This document shows, piece after piece, positions 1-10,560 of a DNA stretch of 33,410 bases (position 1 is its first letter; every line of letters starts with the position of its first letter). The stretch comes from Chara braunii (lineage: Eukaryota; Streptophyta; Charophyceae; Charales; Characeae), in contig BFEA01000941.1 of NCBI GenBank assembly GCA_003427395.1, positions 51,024 through 84,433 of the forward strand, in the 5' to 3' direction. The position numbers and the translations under genes are program-made. The notes beneath the pieces are model-generated. The model saw only the letters and a program-made list of their open reading frames with translations. It had not been told where the DNA came from and searched no databases.

Positions 1-68
<68 letters not shown>
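1..68. repeat. (AG)n microsatellite at the left edge
   Basis: About 34 uninterrupted AG units begin at base 1, so the array is cut by the window or contig edge and its true length is unknown. The right edge of the window also lies in a dinucleotide run. Confidence 0.97.
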
Positions 69-71
<3 letters not shown>

Positions 72-1177
72 ATGCGATATTGTGAAGGATTCTGTCTTGT
101 TCACGTTCTTTCTGTGCAGGTATTGCCTGGACCGCGCACATTGCAGGTGGTAATCTTGTCCATTTGGTAAGAGGCATTCTGAATATCCTCAGAGATGATT
201 GTGCTACTTTGCTAGCACTTGCACCCTCCTCCACACTTCACACAATGCGTCTTCTGAATCCCTGGACTGGAGCCGCAACAGCTCTGAAGCAGTTGACAGG
301 AGCTGTAACCGGATGAATAATCTAACAAGGACAGTGCCACCAATTCTGACTCGTGTGCTAAGTGTGTTCCTGGGACTTCATTCCTATGCACACGCAAACA
401 GCCTCCTAGCCTCACGAGGAGTCTTCTCTGGTTCAATATCCAGTCCTCTCCTTAGTTTATGCTTGTGGTGTGGGTGCATTGTTCACGTCCGTTCCAGAAA
501 AAATACAGGCAGAATTCCAATCACTCAATCAGCCGCTCTCACACTTTTACCGCACTGGACCACTGGTCCACTGGTAGATTTTCGTTTCTGTTAACTAGTG
601 GGTTCCGACTTTCCACATAGAAAGTAGGTGCTCTTAGTATCTTGGGAGGAATGCATCCTCTGATCCTGCTTCAGACTTGGATCAGTTTTGCATTCGCAGT
701 ACGTGTATAGGACTGCAAAATTTTAGATGCTGCCGCATAAGGAAGCAGATGTGAAAATTCTGAGATTCTAAGGAGTGCTCAGAATTTCAAGGCTGCTTGT
801 TTCAAACTCTTGTATGCTGTTCGCCCATCTTGGGGGATGCTTCCGCTACCTTTAAAGAGGGAGAAAGCAAAGAATTGGTCAATTGGAATGTGTCTTCTGA
901 TATTCAGAGGTCAGCAAGTTAAAACTTTCCAAACCTGTTGCCAAATCATTCAGAGACATGGCTCGGCTGGTGCAAAGTTCACCGCTGTTGCTTCCCCATT
1001 ATTCATCCAGCAAACGTGTTTCGTGTCCCCCACAAAAGTGAAGGATAACTCTCTCTTTTGAAGTCGGAAATGGGTCGCTTTCCTCTCCGCTTCATCTAGT
1101 CCCCTCGTTGCAGTTGGAGTTGTCCCTCCTTTAGGGGTAAAATGTTTACGTTCGGCAATTCATCTGGGTAGTATGAG
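69..1177. other. Downstream flank of the minus-strand gene; no gene recognised
   Basis: Unique-looking sequence with two short open frames on the plus strand (199-594 and 810-1061) that show no domain, no low-complexity bias and no family I recognise. It lies 3' of the gene at 1178-2782 and probably contains its 3' UTR. I could not pick out a convincing polyadenylation signal. Confidence 0.6.
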
Positions 1178-2782
1178 TCACGTCACCTTTTTACTTGCTA
1201 ATCCCTTTGCAGGGATGAACTCAAAACGCGACTGCATGATGGCAAGAACCTCTGTGGGAAGCATAAGGAATGCATTCATGAAGTGATCATCGACACGTGG
1301 CACCGTGGCGATTCCCACCAGCTTGCAATTCCCACTCGCATCAATTCTTTTGCCCACGCCGCCCCTCATGGACCCTCGTGCCGTCTCCGTAGTGAGCGTG
1401 GTCTCCACAAGCAAAGGTGGAGCTTTATACAAGCTTCCTACAGTGAACAGAAACTGGGCCAGGAAATTGAGCTCTACCTTTCCAGTCGAACGGTCCATGT
1501 ATCCTTCCAAACTCTTGGATTGGATGTCGATACGAAGAGGGGGAGGAATTGGGATCCCCAGAAACTTGGCGGTGTCCCACTTGACTGGAGGGATGAGGAG
1601 GTGGTCGCAATCGAAACGCAAAGCGATCCTATCGTCCGATTGATCGACTGCCGTCCCTATGCCACCTGCTCCCCCTGCGTTGTATTCAAAATCTGGATAA
1701 ACAGACACCCCAAGGTAGCAGTTGTCGCCAGTTGTCATCTTGACGATAGAACCCTCCGTTCCGAGAGGAGGGATGCTTAAGGATTGATATCCTTCTCCTT
1801 CTCCCTTCCCTCCTATCTGATCGACGGTACGGGTGGTTTCCCTGGTCCCCGCTGCAGAGGCAAACCTTGATTGCTGAAGCATCATCTCCCAGACTAAAGA
1901 CAAAGACAAGGTCCCAACAGAGAGAAACCAGCGACGAGGGACTTGAAACCGCGGGAACGACTTTCCTGGGAATAAAAATGAAAATGGAACCAGCCGTGCG
2001 GGGCTGGCCGGAAAAGAAACTGCCGCTGGAGGTGGCTCCAAGGTTAGTGACAAGTCAATCACACTGCCATTGGTTTTTCTAAAACGGCCTTCTTGTCCTC
2101 CACCTTCTCCTTCTCCTCCTCCTCCTCTTTCCTCTCCTCCATCACCTCCTCCGTCACCTCCTTCTCCGCTTTCTTCAGGATCTATCCAATGGCTCATGCC
2201 CTCACAACTCAAAGCTGTGTTCAGATCAGGTTGTTGAAGGTCCCGTCTCAGTCTAGAAGAGCACCGCAGGATCCCCTCAGCAATCGTGCGGTGCTGAACC
2301 ACTTTCCATGTGGCACCTGGATGCTTTGCCCCGCGGCGGTGTGAGTATGATCTCCAACTCTCTCCACTCCCAATGGCTGTAAAACAGCAATGGAGTACTT
2401 GGGGTTCCGGACGTTGTTGCTGGGGCCGCCACTGCCGCTCCGACTTCACTTCCCAGTAAAAGCCGGGCTTCGTCGATTTCACCCGCTTTGCCGACATCGC
2501 CAACTTCGTCAGTCCTGAAAACTGCTTGAAGGGCCATTGGAAAAGATCCTTCGAACAGGAGGTGGCCCTGATGCTTCTCGAAGGTCTGAAGACGGCAACA
2601 AGGGGACATTGCCCAGCAGAGGACCATGGAAGGAATGATCTACTGTTCTTCGCAAGCGGTAACGTCAACGTGGGCTTAGCCGCATTATCGCGGCTGAATA
2701 CCAGGCGACCTTGGCTCAGATAGGGACTCTCCCTCGAGGCATCCCACAAAGCCACACGTTGTCCAGTGATAGCTTGCGCCAT
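1178..2782 (-). CDS. Conserved plant/algal protein of unknown function, probably plastid-targeted
   Basis: An open frame of 534 codons, by far the longest here. The last ~190 residues look like real conserved protein: residues ~349-430 carry a run with LRFDCDHLLIPP-type character, and ~434-515 carry GKVELNFLAQFLFTVGSLYK, then APPLLVETTLTTE, a Gly/Arg-rich RGSMRGGVGKR turn, CKLVGIATV and DDHFMNAFLMLPTEVLA. I recall this order of motifs from uncharacterised chloroplast-annotated proteins of plants and green algae; that is memory, not a search. The first ~200 residues are basic, Ser/Arg-rich and weakly organised, which fits a transit peptide or mis-called 5' sequence. Residues ~205-237 are a Gly/Glu low-complexity tract. 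In the coding strand, near 1970, a pyrimidine-rich stretch ending in CAG resembles a 3' splice site, so an intron or a later start may exist. I kept the first Met of the open frame. No reaction can be assigned. Confidence 0.65.
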   Translation of the reverse strand: MAQAITGQRVALWDASRESPYLSQGRLVFSRDNAAKPTLTLPLAKNSRSFLPWSSAGQCPLVAVFRPSRSIRATSCSKDLFQWPFKQFSGLTKLAMSAKRVKSTKPGFYWEVKSERQWRPQQQRPEPQVLHCCFTAIGSGESWRSYSHRRGAKHPGATWKVVQHRTIAEGILRCSSRLRRDLQQPDLNTALSCEGMSHWIDPEESGEGGDGGGDGGEERGGGGEGEGGGQEGRFRKTNGSVIDLSLTLEPPPAAVSFPASPARLVPFSFLFPGKSFPRFQVPRRWFLSVGTLSLSLVWEMMLQQSRFASAAGTRETTRTVDQIGGKGEGEGYQSLSIPPLGTEGSIVKMTTGDNCYLGVSVYPDFEYNAGGAGGIGTAVDQSDDRIALRFDCDHLLIPPVKWDTAKFLGIPIPPPLRIDIQSKSLEGYMDRSTGKVELNFLAQFLFTVGSLYKAPPLLVETTLTTETARGSMRGGVGKRIDASGNCKLVGIATVPRVDDHFMNAFLMLPTEVLAIMQSRFEFIPAKGLASKKVT

Positions 2783-3165
2783 TCTCTAGGGTTGTCTGAT
2801 TGCAACGGAAGTGGGTTCGCTGCCAGTATACCTGGCAGCAAAACAGCAGAATCGCCAGCAGCAGCCCTTTGAACAGATGGAGCCTGCAGCCACACTCACC
2901 TGCTTCTGCTGCATCAGCGGGCGAATGACGTCAGATTTCCTCAGTGTGAATGGTCAGGAAATGAGGAGAAAGCACCGATTAACTGACGAATTGACACGTT
3001 CTTACTAGGTGCTAAGGGAGAGATCAACATACAGGCAGACAGATGTGTAGTTGAGAGGGGCCGCAAAACGAAGCGAAAAAAAAAGGCCCATTGGCAAAAG
3101 GAAATGACAAAACCAACTCAAATTACTACATTTCATCTAATGACTTTCTCAACACGGTGCAGTTA

Positions 3166-3166
<1 letters not shown>
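2783..3166. other. Upstream flank of the minus-strand gene
   Basis: This should hold the 5' UTR and promoter of the gene ending at 2782. It is mixed-composition sequence with a CAG-rich patch near 2845-2865. I see no clear TATA box at a convincing distance and no other gene. Confidence 0.45.

Positions 3167-3248
<82 letters not shown>
3167..3248. repeat. Compound (TC)n(CA)n microsatellite
   Basis: A TC run of about 30 bases passes directly into a CA run of about 54 bases. The same TC-to-CA junction occurs at 15490-15624. Confidence 0.97.
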
Positions 3249-3250
<2 letters not shown>

Positions 3251-3293
3251 CTCCCCATCACAATCCCAGGTCACTTTGTGCCCCTACTGCAAG

Positions 3294-3390
3294 GAGGTCC
3301 CACTTACCAGGATTCTTCATTTCTGACCATAGGTTACAAAGATCAATGGAGGAATGATGGGTCTGCAGAGGTGGGACCATGGCCCCAGGT
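3294..3390. repeat. Palindromic element, GGTCCCAC family copy 1
   Basis: The left arm starts GAGGTCCCACTTACCAG and the right arm, read in reverse complement, starts CCATGGTCCCACCTCTG. The arms continue as imperfect complements, with GACCATAG on the left matching a diverged counterpart on the right. It shares the GGTCCCACTTAC opening with elements at 13697, 15010 and 31867. No coding capacity. This is one of the more degraded copies. Confidence 0.5.
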
Positions 3391-3627
3391 AGTCATGTGT
3401 GGTCAGGTTCAGGGAATGTGGCTTGGATTTGAATCTCTGGTGAGAGATCATCAGGACAAGTCATGGCATGTCGTCAGAAATGGGGAATCTTAGTTGGGCC
3501 ATCATGGATGGTCATCCACGATCATACAAACCCAAATACATAACCCCCACCAAGAAATTGCAAACGCATAGGTGAAAGGGGCCCTCTCTGATGGGCAAAC
3601 TCTAGGCCCATTGAAATGGTTTTATTC

Positions 3628-3943
3628 AACCCACCAGTACTTTTCCCAGCCCTTTTTCTTTTTTTTTTTTTTTTTTTTTTTTAGAGCCGTAAATGCCTCT
3701 TGACCTTTGGGGCTCCGCACACTGGATGGGAATGCCTGCAGCACCAGGCGAAAAAAAAAAAGAAAACTAAACTGTCTGCAGACTCTGCAGCTCACAGCAG
3801 AAATCCGTGTTCGAAGCCGAACCTAAGGTCTTCGCGCAGAAGTGGATCTATAACCATTCACTGCCAGGCCGGTACATTGAAACTGTGGCCTGATTGCATA
3901 TGGCCGCCAGCGACGGAGGAGGGAGCTCGTACTGGTGGGTTGA
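3628..3943. mobile_element. Short TIR element with CCACCAGTAC ends
   Basis: The left end reads CAACCCACCAGTAC and the right end GTACTGGTGGGTTGA, an almost exact inverted pair about 316 bp apart. A T run of ~24 bases (3659-3682) lies inside. No transposase is encoded. The bases just outside the conserved core (TCAA/TTGA) are also complementary, so target duplication and TIR cannot be separated. It belongs to the window-wide TTAAACCACCAGTAC motif set. Confidence 0.55.
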
Positions 3944-5118
3944 TTGTTTCTCATCAATATGTTTTCTAACTTTTCTTCTGTCAATCACACCTACTGAAAA
4001 GTGCAACAAATCGCCTTAGAAGATCCCATCGCCTTTAATTCAAGTTACCTGCAAATCAAGGAGGCCTGGGGCATGATCTGTGCAGGGCCCGAATCATAAT
4101 CATCCAGGTACACTCTGAAAGCTCTAAGGCAGCGGTCTCCTCTCCAAAGTTGCACACCAGGCATGGAAGTCACCTTTTCTTTTCAAAATAATCTGGACCA
4201 TTTCTGGATTCAGGTGCATCATCCTTTCATTAGAAGTCATGATTATTATTATCTCCTAATCTTTCCAATTGTAAGGTGTAAGTTGTAACAGACATCCTAA
4301 GGGATAATGGAATTCACCTTTGTTTTTATTTTCCTTCTTTTTCCTTCCGTTTTTCCGTTCGTTTTGCTTTTTTTCCCTTCAAAAAAAAAGAGAAAAAGAA
4401 AACGCCGACAGAGGATTTCATTACCATATAAGCACTTGGAGGCCGAGAATCCCTCCACATCTCAACCCGGGCTACTGGGGCCATTATCCAGCTTCGGCTT
4501 GGCTGGAAACCAGGTCCAGGGTGCCATTCAGACGTTCTTTTTTTTTTGAAGCAATGATAGTCCACACACAGTATACACACTGTTTATTAAACTCAGAGTC
4601 TCGAAATGTCAGAATAACCCCGGAAACATGGTGTGCTGCTCAGAAATGAGCAGCGCTTCACTCCCCAAGTGTGAGTAACCGCTATTACTACCCCTGAGTC
4701 CCTGAAACAACCAGCGCCACCCCAGATACTGCCTCCAGAGGGAAGCGCCACCCTGAAACAGGCCTCTGAGGCCAAGCGCCTCTCAGAGGACGAAGAAGAA
4801 GACCAGCACCACAGTGTCTGATGATGATGAAGTGCCAGAGGACTTCCCGGGTGGAAGCCTGTAGCAGCGCCACCTCTCCTGCCAAAGATGAGCTCTGAGG
4901 ATGAAAGCTGCAGCTATGGCTGCGGCGCCACACACCCTGATACCCTACTCCTGCGGAGGGTTCAGCAGGGCACCAACTTCTCTTGCCTCCAGCAGACTTC
5001 AGATAGGCTGGACCTCTGAACAGCCCCACATGCTGTCAGAGCACAGCGCAGGTCCCAGCTATGGCCGACACTTCGCAGGTCAGGCTATGTCTGTCTCCTC
5101 CAACGCTGAAGCTACGTT
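3944..5118. other. Intergenic sequence with retroposon fragments; no gene
   Basis: Mixed sequence with short poly(A)/poly(T) runs. Around 4750-4830 a short frame rich in Glu/Asp codons precedes several stops; it may be a decayed exon, but nothing is recognisable. Position 4471-4525 carries a dispersed repeat core listed separately. Confidence 0.5.
4471..4525 (-). repeat. Dispersed repeat core (CTGGACCCGGTTTCCAGC family)
   Basis: Read on the minus strand, the segment gives a CACCCTGGACCTGGTTTCCAGC core followed by GGATAATGGCCCCAGTA. The same order (core, then GGTAATGGCCCCCAGTA) is seen on the minus strand at 24267-24312, and the core alone on the plus strand at 27644, 30668 and 31011. Confidence 0.6.
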
Positions 5119-5285
5119 CTTTCCATTTCTTTCTTCCTCTTTTTTCCCTTTTTTTCTGAGGGGGGGCCACTGTGGAGCCATGAGATCCGCTTCTATCTGC
5201 CCAATGAAATCAATCTGATTCCACCAGGATTTGAACTCATGATACTTTCATCTACAGGTATAATGCAAACATTCTGCCACACTGA
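5119..5285 (-). mobile_element. tRNA-derived SINE
   Basis: On the minus strand TGTGGCAGAATGTTTGC (5265-5281) resembles the Pol III A box and GAGTTCAAATCCT (5226-5238) is a good B box at tRNA-like spacing. A ~70-bp unrelated body follows, then a purine-rich, A-rich tail (5119-5157). This tRNA head, body and tail order is the known plan of plant SINEs. No terminator-like T run follows the tRNA part, so it is not a free tRNA gene. No flanking duplication is clear. Confidence 0.6.
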
Positions 5286-5455
5286 AATTGGTGTTTTCCC
5301 TTCTCCAGTCTCTAGTTGGGTCCAACATGCTCCAACCAACAACTTTCTCTTATTCTCCAGCAGCTCTGATATTTTCTCTTCTGACTTTTTTCCTGGAGGT
5401 CCTGGTCAACTCCTGGCGGCAGCTTGACTGGATTAACACTGTTCTAGGTCAGAGA

Positions 5456-5465
5456 GCCCAGGTGC

Positions 5466-5496
<31 letters not shown>

Positions 5497-5520
5497 GCGT
5501 GTCATCCTTGCGCAGGGGCC

Positions 5521-5552
<32 letters not shown>

Positions 5553-5587
5553 ACGGATGTCCCGAAGGACGTGCCCAGGTGCATTCT
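5456..5587 (-). mobile_element. Complete retroposition unit: TSD - U6 - poly(A) - TSD
   Basis: Two 15-bp direct repeats, GCCCAGGTGCGTTCT (5456-5470) and GCCCAGGTGCATTCT (5573-5587), differ at one base and enclose a U6 snRNA sequence plus a homopolymer of ~26 bases that is poly(A) on the U6 strand. Duplicated target site, intact 5' end and A tail are the hallmarks of LINE-mediated insertion of a cellular RNA. Confidence 0.85.
5497..5570 (-). pseudogene. U6 spliceosomal snRNA retropseudogene, 3'-truncated
   Basis: On the minus strand the copy runs from GTCCTTCGGGACATCCG through AACGATACAGAGAAGATTAG and GCATGGCCCCTGCGCAAGG to GATGACACGC, where it joins a poly(A) tract. It contains the ACAGAGA box used for 5' splice-site pairing and the AGC region that pairs with U2. 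About 24 nucleotides of the normal 3' end are missing, including the part that would lead into a Pol III T-run terminator. It is not expected to be functional. Confidence 0.9.
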
Positions 5588-7762
5588 AATTGTTTGTTCC
5601 ATTTTGTTTTTTCTTTTTTCTTTTGAGAGAATTTGCTCTGGTCTATCTAGGCCAGGCACATCCCAAAAGGTCTAATGGTTCCGGCATTCTCAATCTGAAC
5701 TCGACTGTTAGTGGGCCTTCCCCAAGACTTCAACTATCCCCCAACTCTCTCCGACTTGTTCGACTTATACAGTCACAGGGTGTTTACCATTTACCCACCG
5801 GGAGTCAGGGCCTACCTGCTTCAACGCCTCATTCGTGGCCGTCAATTTACGTAATGTAGTCTGTGTGTGTTCCCGGCGGTTTTGGCTTATTTTGAGGTTT
5901 TGCCTGTGGGCTTGAGGGTTTTTGGTTGAATTGGGATTCGCGGAGCTTGTGCAGGGCATTTGTGTACGATATGGGGGAATGGTGTAGAGGCGGTGAGAAG
6001 GGGGAGCCTCGAAGAGCCCAATTTCCCATGCGCTGGGTCTTGGGGTAAAGTCGCAATGATGGGAAACAATATATGTGGATGAGAGTCAGGCGACGGACAT
6101 AAAGGGTTCGTTCTCCAAGGGGCACCGACCGCGACATACTCCAAGAGGGATCCACTACGGCTATCGGCAGGTGACTATTACGTTTGCGGCTTCAGCAAGG
6201 GTTGTTTGACGTCCACCACATGGTGCGAGAATGACGCAGCTTCTGGTGGTCCAGGTGAGACATTGACGGTCAGTCAAGTTGTATAAGACCAGCAGGTGTG
6301 TAGGCAGGCAGGCAGGGGTGCAGCCACTATGCTGATGATGACCCGGTGATGTGTGTGCCTGAAAGAATTTCCGTAACCTATGTGTGCGCAAGGGTCGTGC
6401 CGCTCGTGCGTACGTGTGCGTGGTAACCGGGCTGACCACGTGGCATAGTGCGTGAGTGAGGGTGCGCGAGCAGGTAAGGGGCTCGGGCATGCCTATTAAA
6501 AATGTGTGCCCAGGCGTGTCCATGGGATTATGCGTCATGGTGGGGGGCCTTGCATGTGTATGAGTGCGTGCGAGTGTTGACTGGGCGATAGGGGCTTTTT
6601 TATTCACCCCTGGGCCAGTAATGTGGCGGGCCACTTTGCGAAGGCACACTTGCAAGTTCTGGTAGGTGGCTTTGTGTCCTTAGGCTCGCGTGAACTCATG
6701 GTAACTTGAAGGTGGTTTCTTTTCTTTGGGGGGTTTCTATCTGGTCAAAGGCAGGTCCGCGTTGGAGGCCTGGGGAGCGTGGCATCTTGGGGAGAACGGT
6801 GCAGGGGAAAGAGGGCAGGTACGAACCATGGGTCCGTAAGAACAGTGAGAAATCTGGGACAGGGATCTGACCGTAGCCAGATGAACGGCCAGATGAAGAA
6901 AAAATTGCAGTGGATAGTGGGCAGGACAACCTGAACCGGGGCATGCTCACACTAGGACTTTTTCTGCTGAGCTCCGGACTTGATTGCAGTCAGATTCGTC
7001 CAAGTGTGGCCTTAGTTGCAGTCAGCAAAGTATATTGGTGTGACCATGCCTTCAGACCAGAAAGAGAGAATGGGGGGATGCGATGAACCTGGTTTGGAAA
7101 GAGGGGAACGTACGGTCATGGAAAAGTAAATGAAGAGAGGAGGGACTTCTTGGGCCTGAGAAGATATCTGACTGTTGAGATGTAAATGGCCAGATAACTG
7201 GGTAGACAGCAAAAATGGACGTATCTAGCCCATGAAAGAAGGTGGGTGCAGAAGAGGATGGAGAGGAGGAGAGGGTTGTTGTTGGGACAGGGGAGCATGC
7301 ATGTACAGAGAGACAGTTCTTGATAACCGTCAAGAACTGCCTCTTTACATCTTGAAGGTGCGCATGTGCATGCGCCAGTGGAAGACGTGAGAGAGGAGAT
7401 CAATGAGAAGAACGAGAGGGCTCAATCGGAAGGTGGAAAGGAGGGGAAGAGCGAGCAGGAGGCGGGAGGAGAGGACAGGCCACGGCAGGGCAGCACCTGG
7501 TCGAGCTGGGCCCGCAAATGGTTGGACCTGATCGGAGGAGAGAAAAGGGAGGAGAGGGTGACAGAAGGGAACTTTTCGCCTGGGAGGCGTGGACAGCGGA
7601 TGGATAACGCACGTAGAGCAGCACACGAGGTATTTAGCGCACCTAGGGAGAACACGCACACGTTGGAGAGGCAGAGCACAGCAGAGGAGAGCAGCACACT
7701 AGGAGAAGCATACGAGGGGAGGAGGGAGAAATGCACAAAGCTAGCAGAGGAGAGAGAGCCGG

Positions 7763-7765
<3 letters not shown>
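5588..7765. other. No recognisable gene; GT/TG-rich and GA-rich intergenic DNA
   Basis: About 2.2 kb without a convincing gene. 6280-6620 is rich in TGTGTG/GTGCG steps, and a T run with an F-rich shadow frame lies at 5606-5625. Two stretches, ~6860-6900 and ~7160-7200, share an ATCTGAC...GGCCAGAT arrangement and may be an old duplication. Open frames here are short and unsupported. Confidence 0.55.
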
Positions 7766-7856
<91 letters not shown>

Positions 7857-7857
7857 N

Positions 7858-7945
<88 letters not shown>
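7766..7945. repeat. (AG)n microsatellite with one N
   Basis: About 180 bases of AG dinucleotide with a single N at 7857. The N very probably marks an assembly or consensus failure inside the repeat, so the length is not reliable. All Arg-Glu or Ser-Leu repeat frames across it are artefacts of the dinucleotide. Confidence 0.98.
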
Positions 7946-7948
<3 letters not shown>

Positions 7949-8149
7949 GGGTGTACACAAGCTCCGTTTCCCACTGTTAGGATCACGAACATGCGAAGGC
8001 CAGAAGAGGGAGACAGACGAAAGAGAGAGAGAAGCGGGAAAGTGGGCAGCGGAACGAGGAGGTGTGCAAGTGAGAGGAAGCAAAGGATGACTCACTGAGC
8101 GGGAGCACAGAGCCTGGCCAGCAAACTACAAACCAAGTGAAGCAAGAAG

Positions 8150-8235
8150 CAACGAGCGGCTCCTCGGACAGGAGTGCCGAGCGAAGCAAGAAGCAACGAA
8201 CGGATCTTCGGACGCGAGTGCCGAGCGAAGGAGGT
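8150..8235 (+). repeat. Short tandem duplication beside (AG)n
   Basis: AGCAAGAAGCAACGA followed by a CGGACnnGAGTGCCGAGCGAAG block occurs twice with a spacing of about 45 bases (8140-8186 and 8185-8231). No coding function is evident. It lies between two (AG)n blocks. Confidence 0.6.
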
Positions 8236-8267
8236 AAGGAACAAGCGAGTGGGGAGCAAGGCACAGA

Positions 8268-8269
<2 letters not shown>

Positions 8270-8323
<54 letters not shown>
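8270..8323. repeat. (AG)n microsatellite
   Basis: About 27 AG units, the second such block within 600 bp. The boundary to its right marks an abrupt change to AT-rich DNA. Confidence 0.97.
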
Positions 8324-8325
<2 letters not shown>

Positions 8326-9870
8326 TCAATTCCAGCTGACATAGTGCTAGAATGTTTTTTTTTAACCTATTTATGCAATTCTTCGCAGTATACCGAATAA
8401 ATTAGGAGGTGTTTCTGAAGAAGGTCTTGTCTTTGTTTCACTACTTGCTTTATGAGTTGTTGTAATTCCGAAACAACAGATTCGCTTCTTGCTTCAAAAG
8501 TAGCCTTGAAAGTTTTGCATGAAGTGTTTTAACTAAATAAAACAAAACCCACAAAACTAAAAGCTACTAGTAGACATATAAGTAAGTCTATCATGAAGTA
8601 TATAATATAAAATACTTAAATATTGATAATGTAAATAATTAATACTGTATTCAAAATTGTAAATATTTAAACAATAGTAAAAGATATAGGAATATTTTTT
8701 AAATAAAAGTAAATAATAGAACATTATATGTATTATAAATTACATATGTAGTATAAATTACATGTAGTATATTATAGAGAATTAAGTGAATGAGATTGAA
8801 AGAAATGAAAAGAGAGTGATTTTCAATGCAAAAAATAATAGAGAGAATAAGTTCATTTTTCTTAATTTCTTCATTATAAAGTAAAATTTGTTTGGAATGT
8901 GTTTGCTTTTTTTTTCGGTGGTTTCAACAAGTTTTTATTTTGTTCTTATTTTTCTTTCGAGATGAATAAATAGAAAACTCAATAAGTTAAAAAATATATA
9001 ATCGGTTATCTACCCAAAATGAAATAAAGTCCCAAAGACCTATGACGGTAATACATATGGTTAACCGGATTAACATTAAAAAAAGCATAATGGTACAAGA
9101 AACCTCAGCTCTTCGGTGGATTCTTGAAGGCGCCGTGCGGAGATGACCTTTGACCCTAAAAAACGTAAGTTAACCAACTGAAATGACGTTACTGCATACA
9201 TTCCGGGAGAAGGCCATAATTTACAAGAGCACTCTATTGTTATGTATGTTGAAATAGGTCATTATTTTTTCCTCCTCAGAATTTTGGTTTCATTAGCCTA
9301 CCAAAAAAAGAGGTACCAATCTTCATGATGTTCTTAATAGAATCAAGATGTATTTTAGTAAAACCTGTATAAAAAAACTGTTGTTCTTTTCTCTTTTTCT
9401 CAATCTTTTGTACTAAGTTTGTAGTAATAACATAAATACACGCAGCTAACTAAATGCCATAAAGGCTGCGCGTACTCAGGCTTGATTGGTGGTGATTTCT
9501 ATATGTACATTCTTGTCACCAACGATAATGAGAAAAGCTACGATTTGATTCAACTAATTTATGAAGATCATCTCTTTTTTTTTCCAGCAAATACTTGTTT
9601 TTTTTCGACGCATCCTGTATTTCAGCAGATGAAGATTGATCTGAAGTTTTCTAAACTTACATTTTCTTGACTTGGTGGTCGACGTAACAATAATGACATT
9701 TCAACATTCGTCAATATGCCACTGATTGTTTACTTCGATGATCATAGACAATTAGAGCAAGCATAGCACAACCTGCATAAGGCGCAAGAAATTGAAGAGG
9801 AGCAGGATCTGATGCAGTGGCTGCCAGAATAATAGAATATTCTGAAGCACCCACTTCTGAAAGAATTTTC
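8324..9870. other. AT-rich intergenic block without genes
   Basis: Composition drops sharply in GC compared with the flanks; 8520-8780 is almost entirely A/T with TATAAATTACATATGTAGTA-like short repeats. No open frame of substance and no RNA gene could be recognised. A C-box-like AGATGAC (9140-9146) followed by a CTGA is noted but not called as a snoRNA. Confidence 0.6.
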
Positions 9871-9879
9871 ACCATACTT

Positions 9880-9965
9880 GCGGCGCATCCCGTGCACGCC
9901 ACTCGCACACATGCGGCGCACTGCTAATTGCGCACGTGGCGCGCGCACCCGATGCGCCGCATGGG
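9880..9965. other. GCGC/CpG-rich patch
   Basis: Dense GCGC, TGCGGCGCA and CGCGCGCAC steps over ~85 bp, in contrast to the AT-rich DNA to the left. A similar patch, in roughly inverted sense and also next to a poly(A) tract, lies at 11090-11215. TGCGGCGCAC (or its complement) occurs in both. Confidence 0.5.
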
Positions 9966-10349
9966 CAAAATTCGGGGTCAGCCAAAAAAAAAAAAAAGTT
10001 GGGGAGGGGGTGAATCGAAGTTCTCACGCCCAGCCAAAATTAGGACATTGCCCGCACAATTGTTATCCAGGGCCGCGCTGCCCCAAAAACTGTGCGTTGT
10101 CACGTTTGCTGTACACAACTCCATGCTATCTTCAGTGTATCTGAGTCCTTTCAGAAGTCCAATGCGGTCACGATGAGGACGGTTCTGTGGAACCGTTGCT
10201 TTCCTCTCATTACTTCCAGATATAGAAAACGACAGAACTGACAGTTGTGTTTCCTTGGTGCTTTTGCTAAAAAAAAAAAAAAAGAGAAAGAGAACGTCCG
10301 TGACAAGTTGAAAACCAACAACGTGGAAGCATGCAGTCGCTATACACAG

Positions 10350-10443
10350 GCACAAAAGACAAAATACGGCGGTGTATCTTTCCATGTTCTAGCGAAAGAT
10401 TCTGATTCGCAAAAATTGGGGAGTAGTCAAGTGAGGCCCTATT
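10350..10443 (+). repeat. Partial copy of the GGGCCTCGCTCCAC foldback family
   Basis: This segment carries GGTGTATCTTTCCATG, TTCTAGCGAAAGATTC and ends GTGAGGCCCT, the same order as each arm of the foldback at 10561-10815. It is a half-element without its inverted partner and lies about 120 bp upstream of the full one. Confidence 0.7.
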
Positions 10444-10560
10444 ACAACTTACCTGCCCCCAGAATCCGTAGGGCCTCTCTCAACCCCACACATCTGTTGT
10501 AGTGCCTCTGTCACATGAGGACTGCAAGCTTCAAGTCCAGCTGTACTCTGGTGCGATGCA

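Noticed and set aside
7366-8400. Long open frames of Arg-Glu or Ser-Leu repeats on both strands
   Set aside because: They are translations of (AG)n/(TC)n dinucleotide repeats, open in every frame, and cross an N.
9095-9190. Possible C/D snoRNA (AGATGAC ... CTGA)
   Set aside because: The C box is imperfect, there are no terminal pairing stems and no recognisable guide; chance occurrence is likely in AT-rich DNA.
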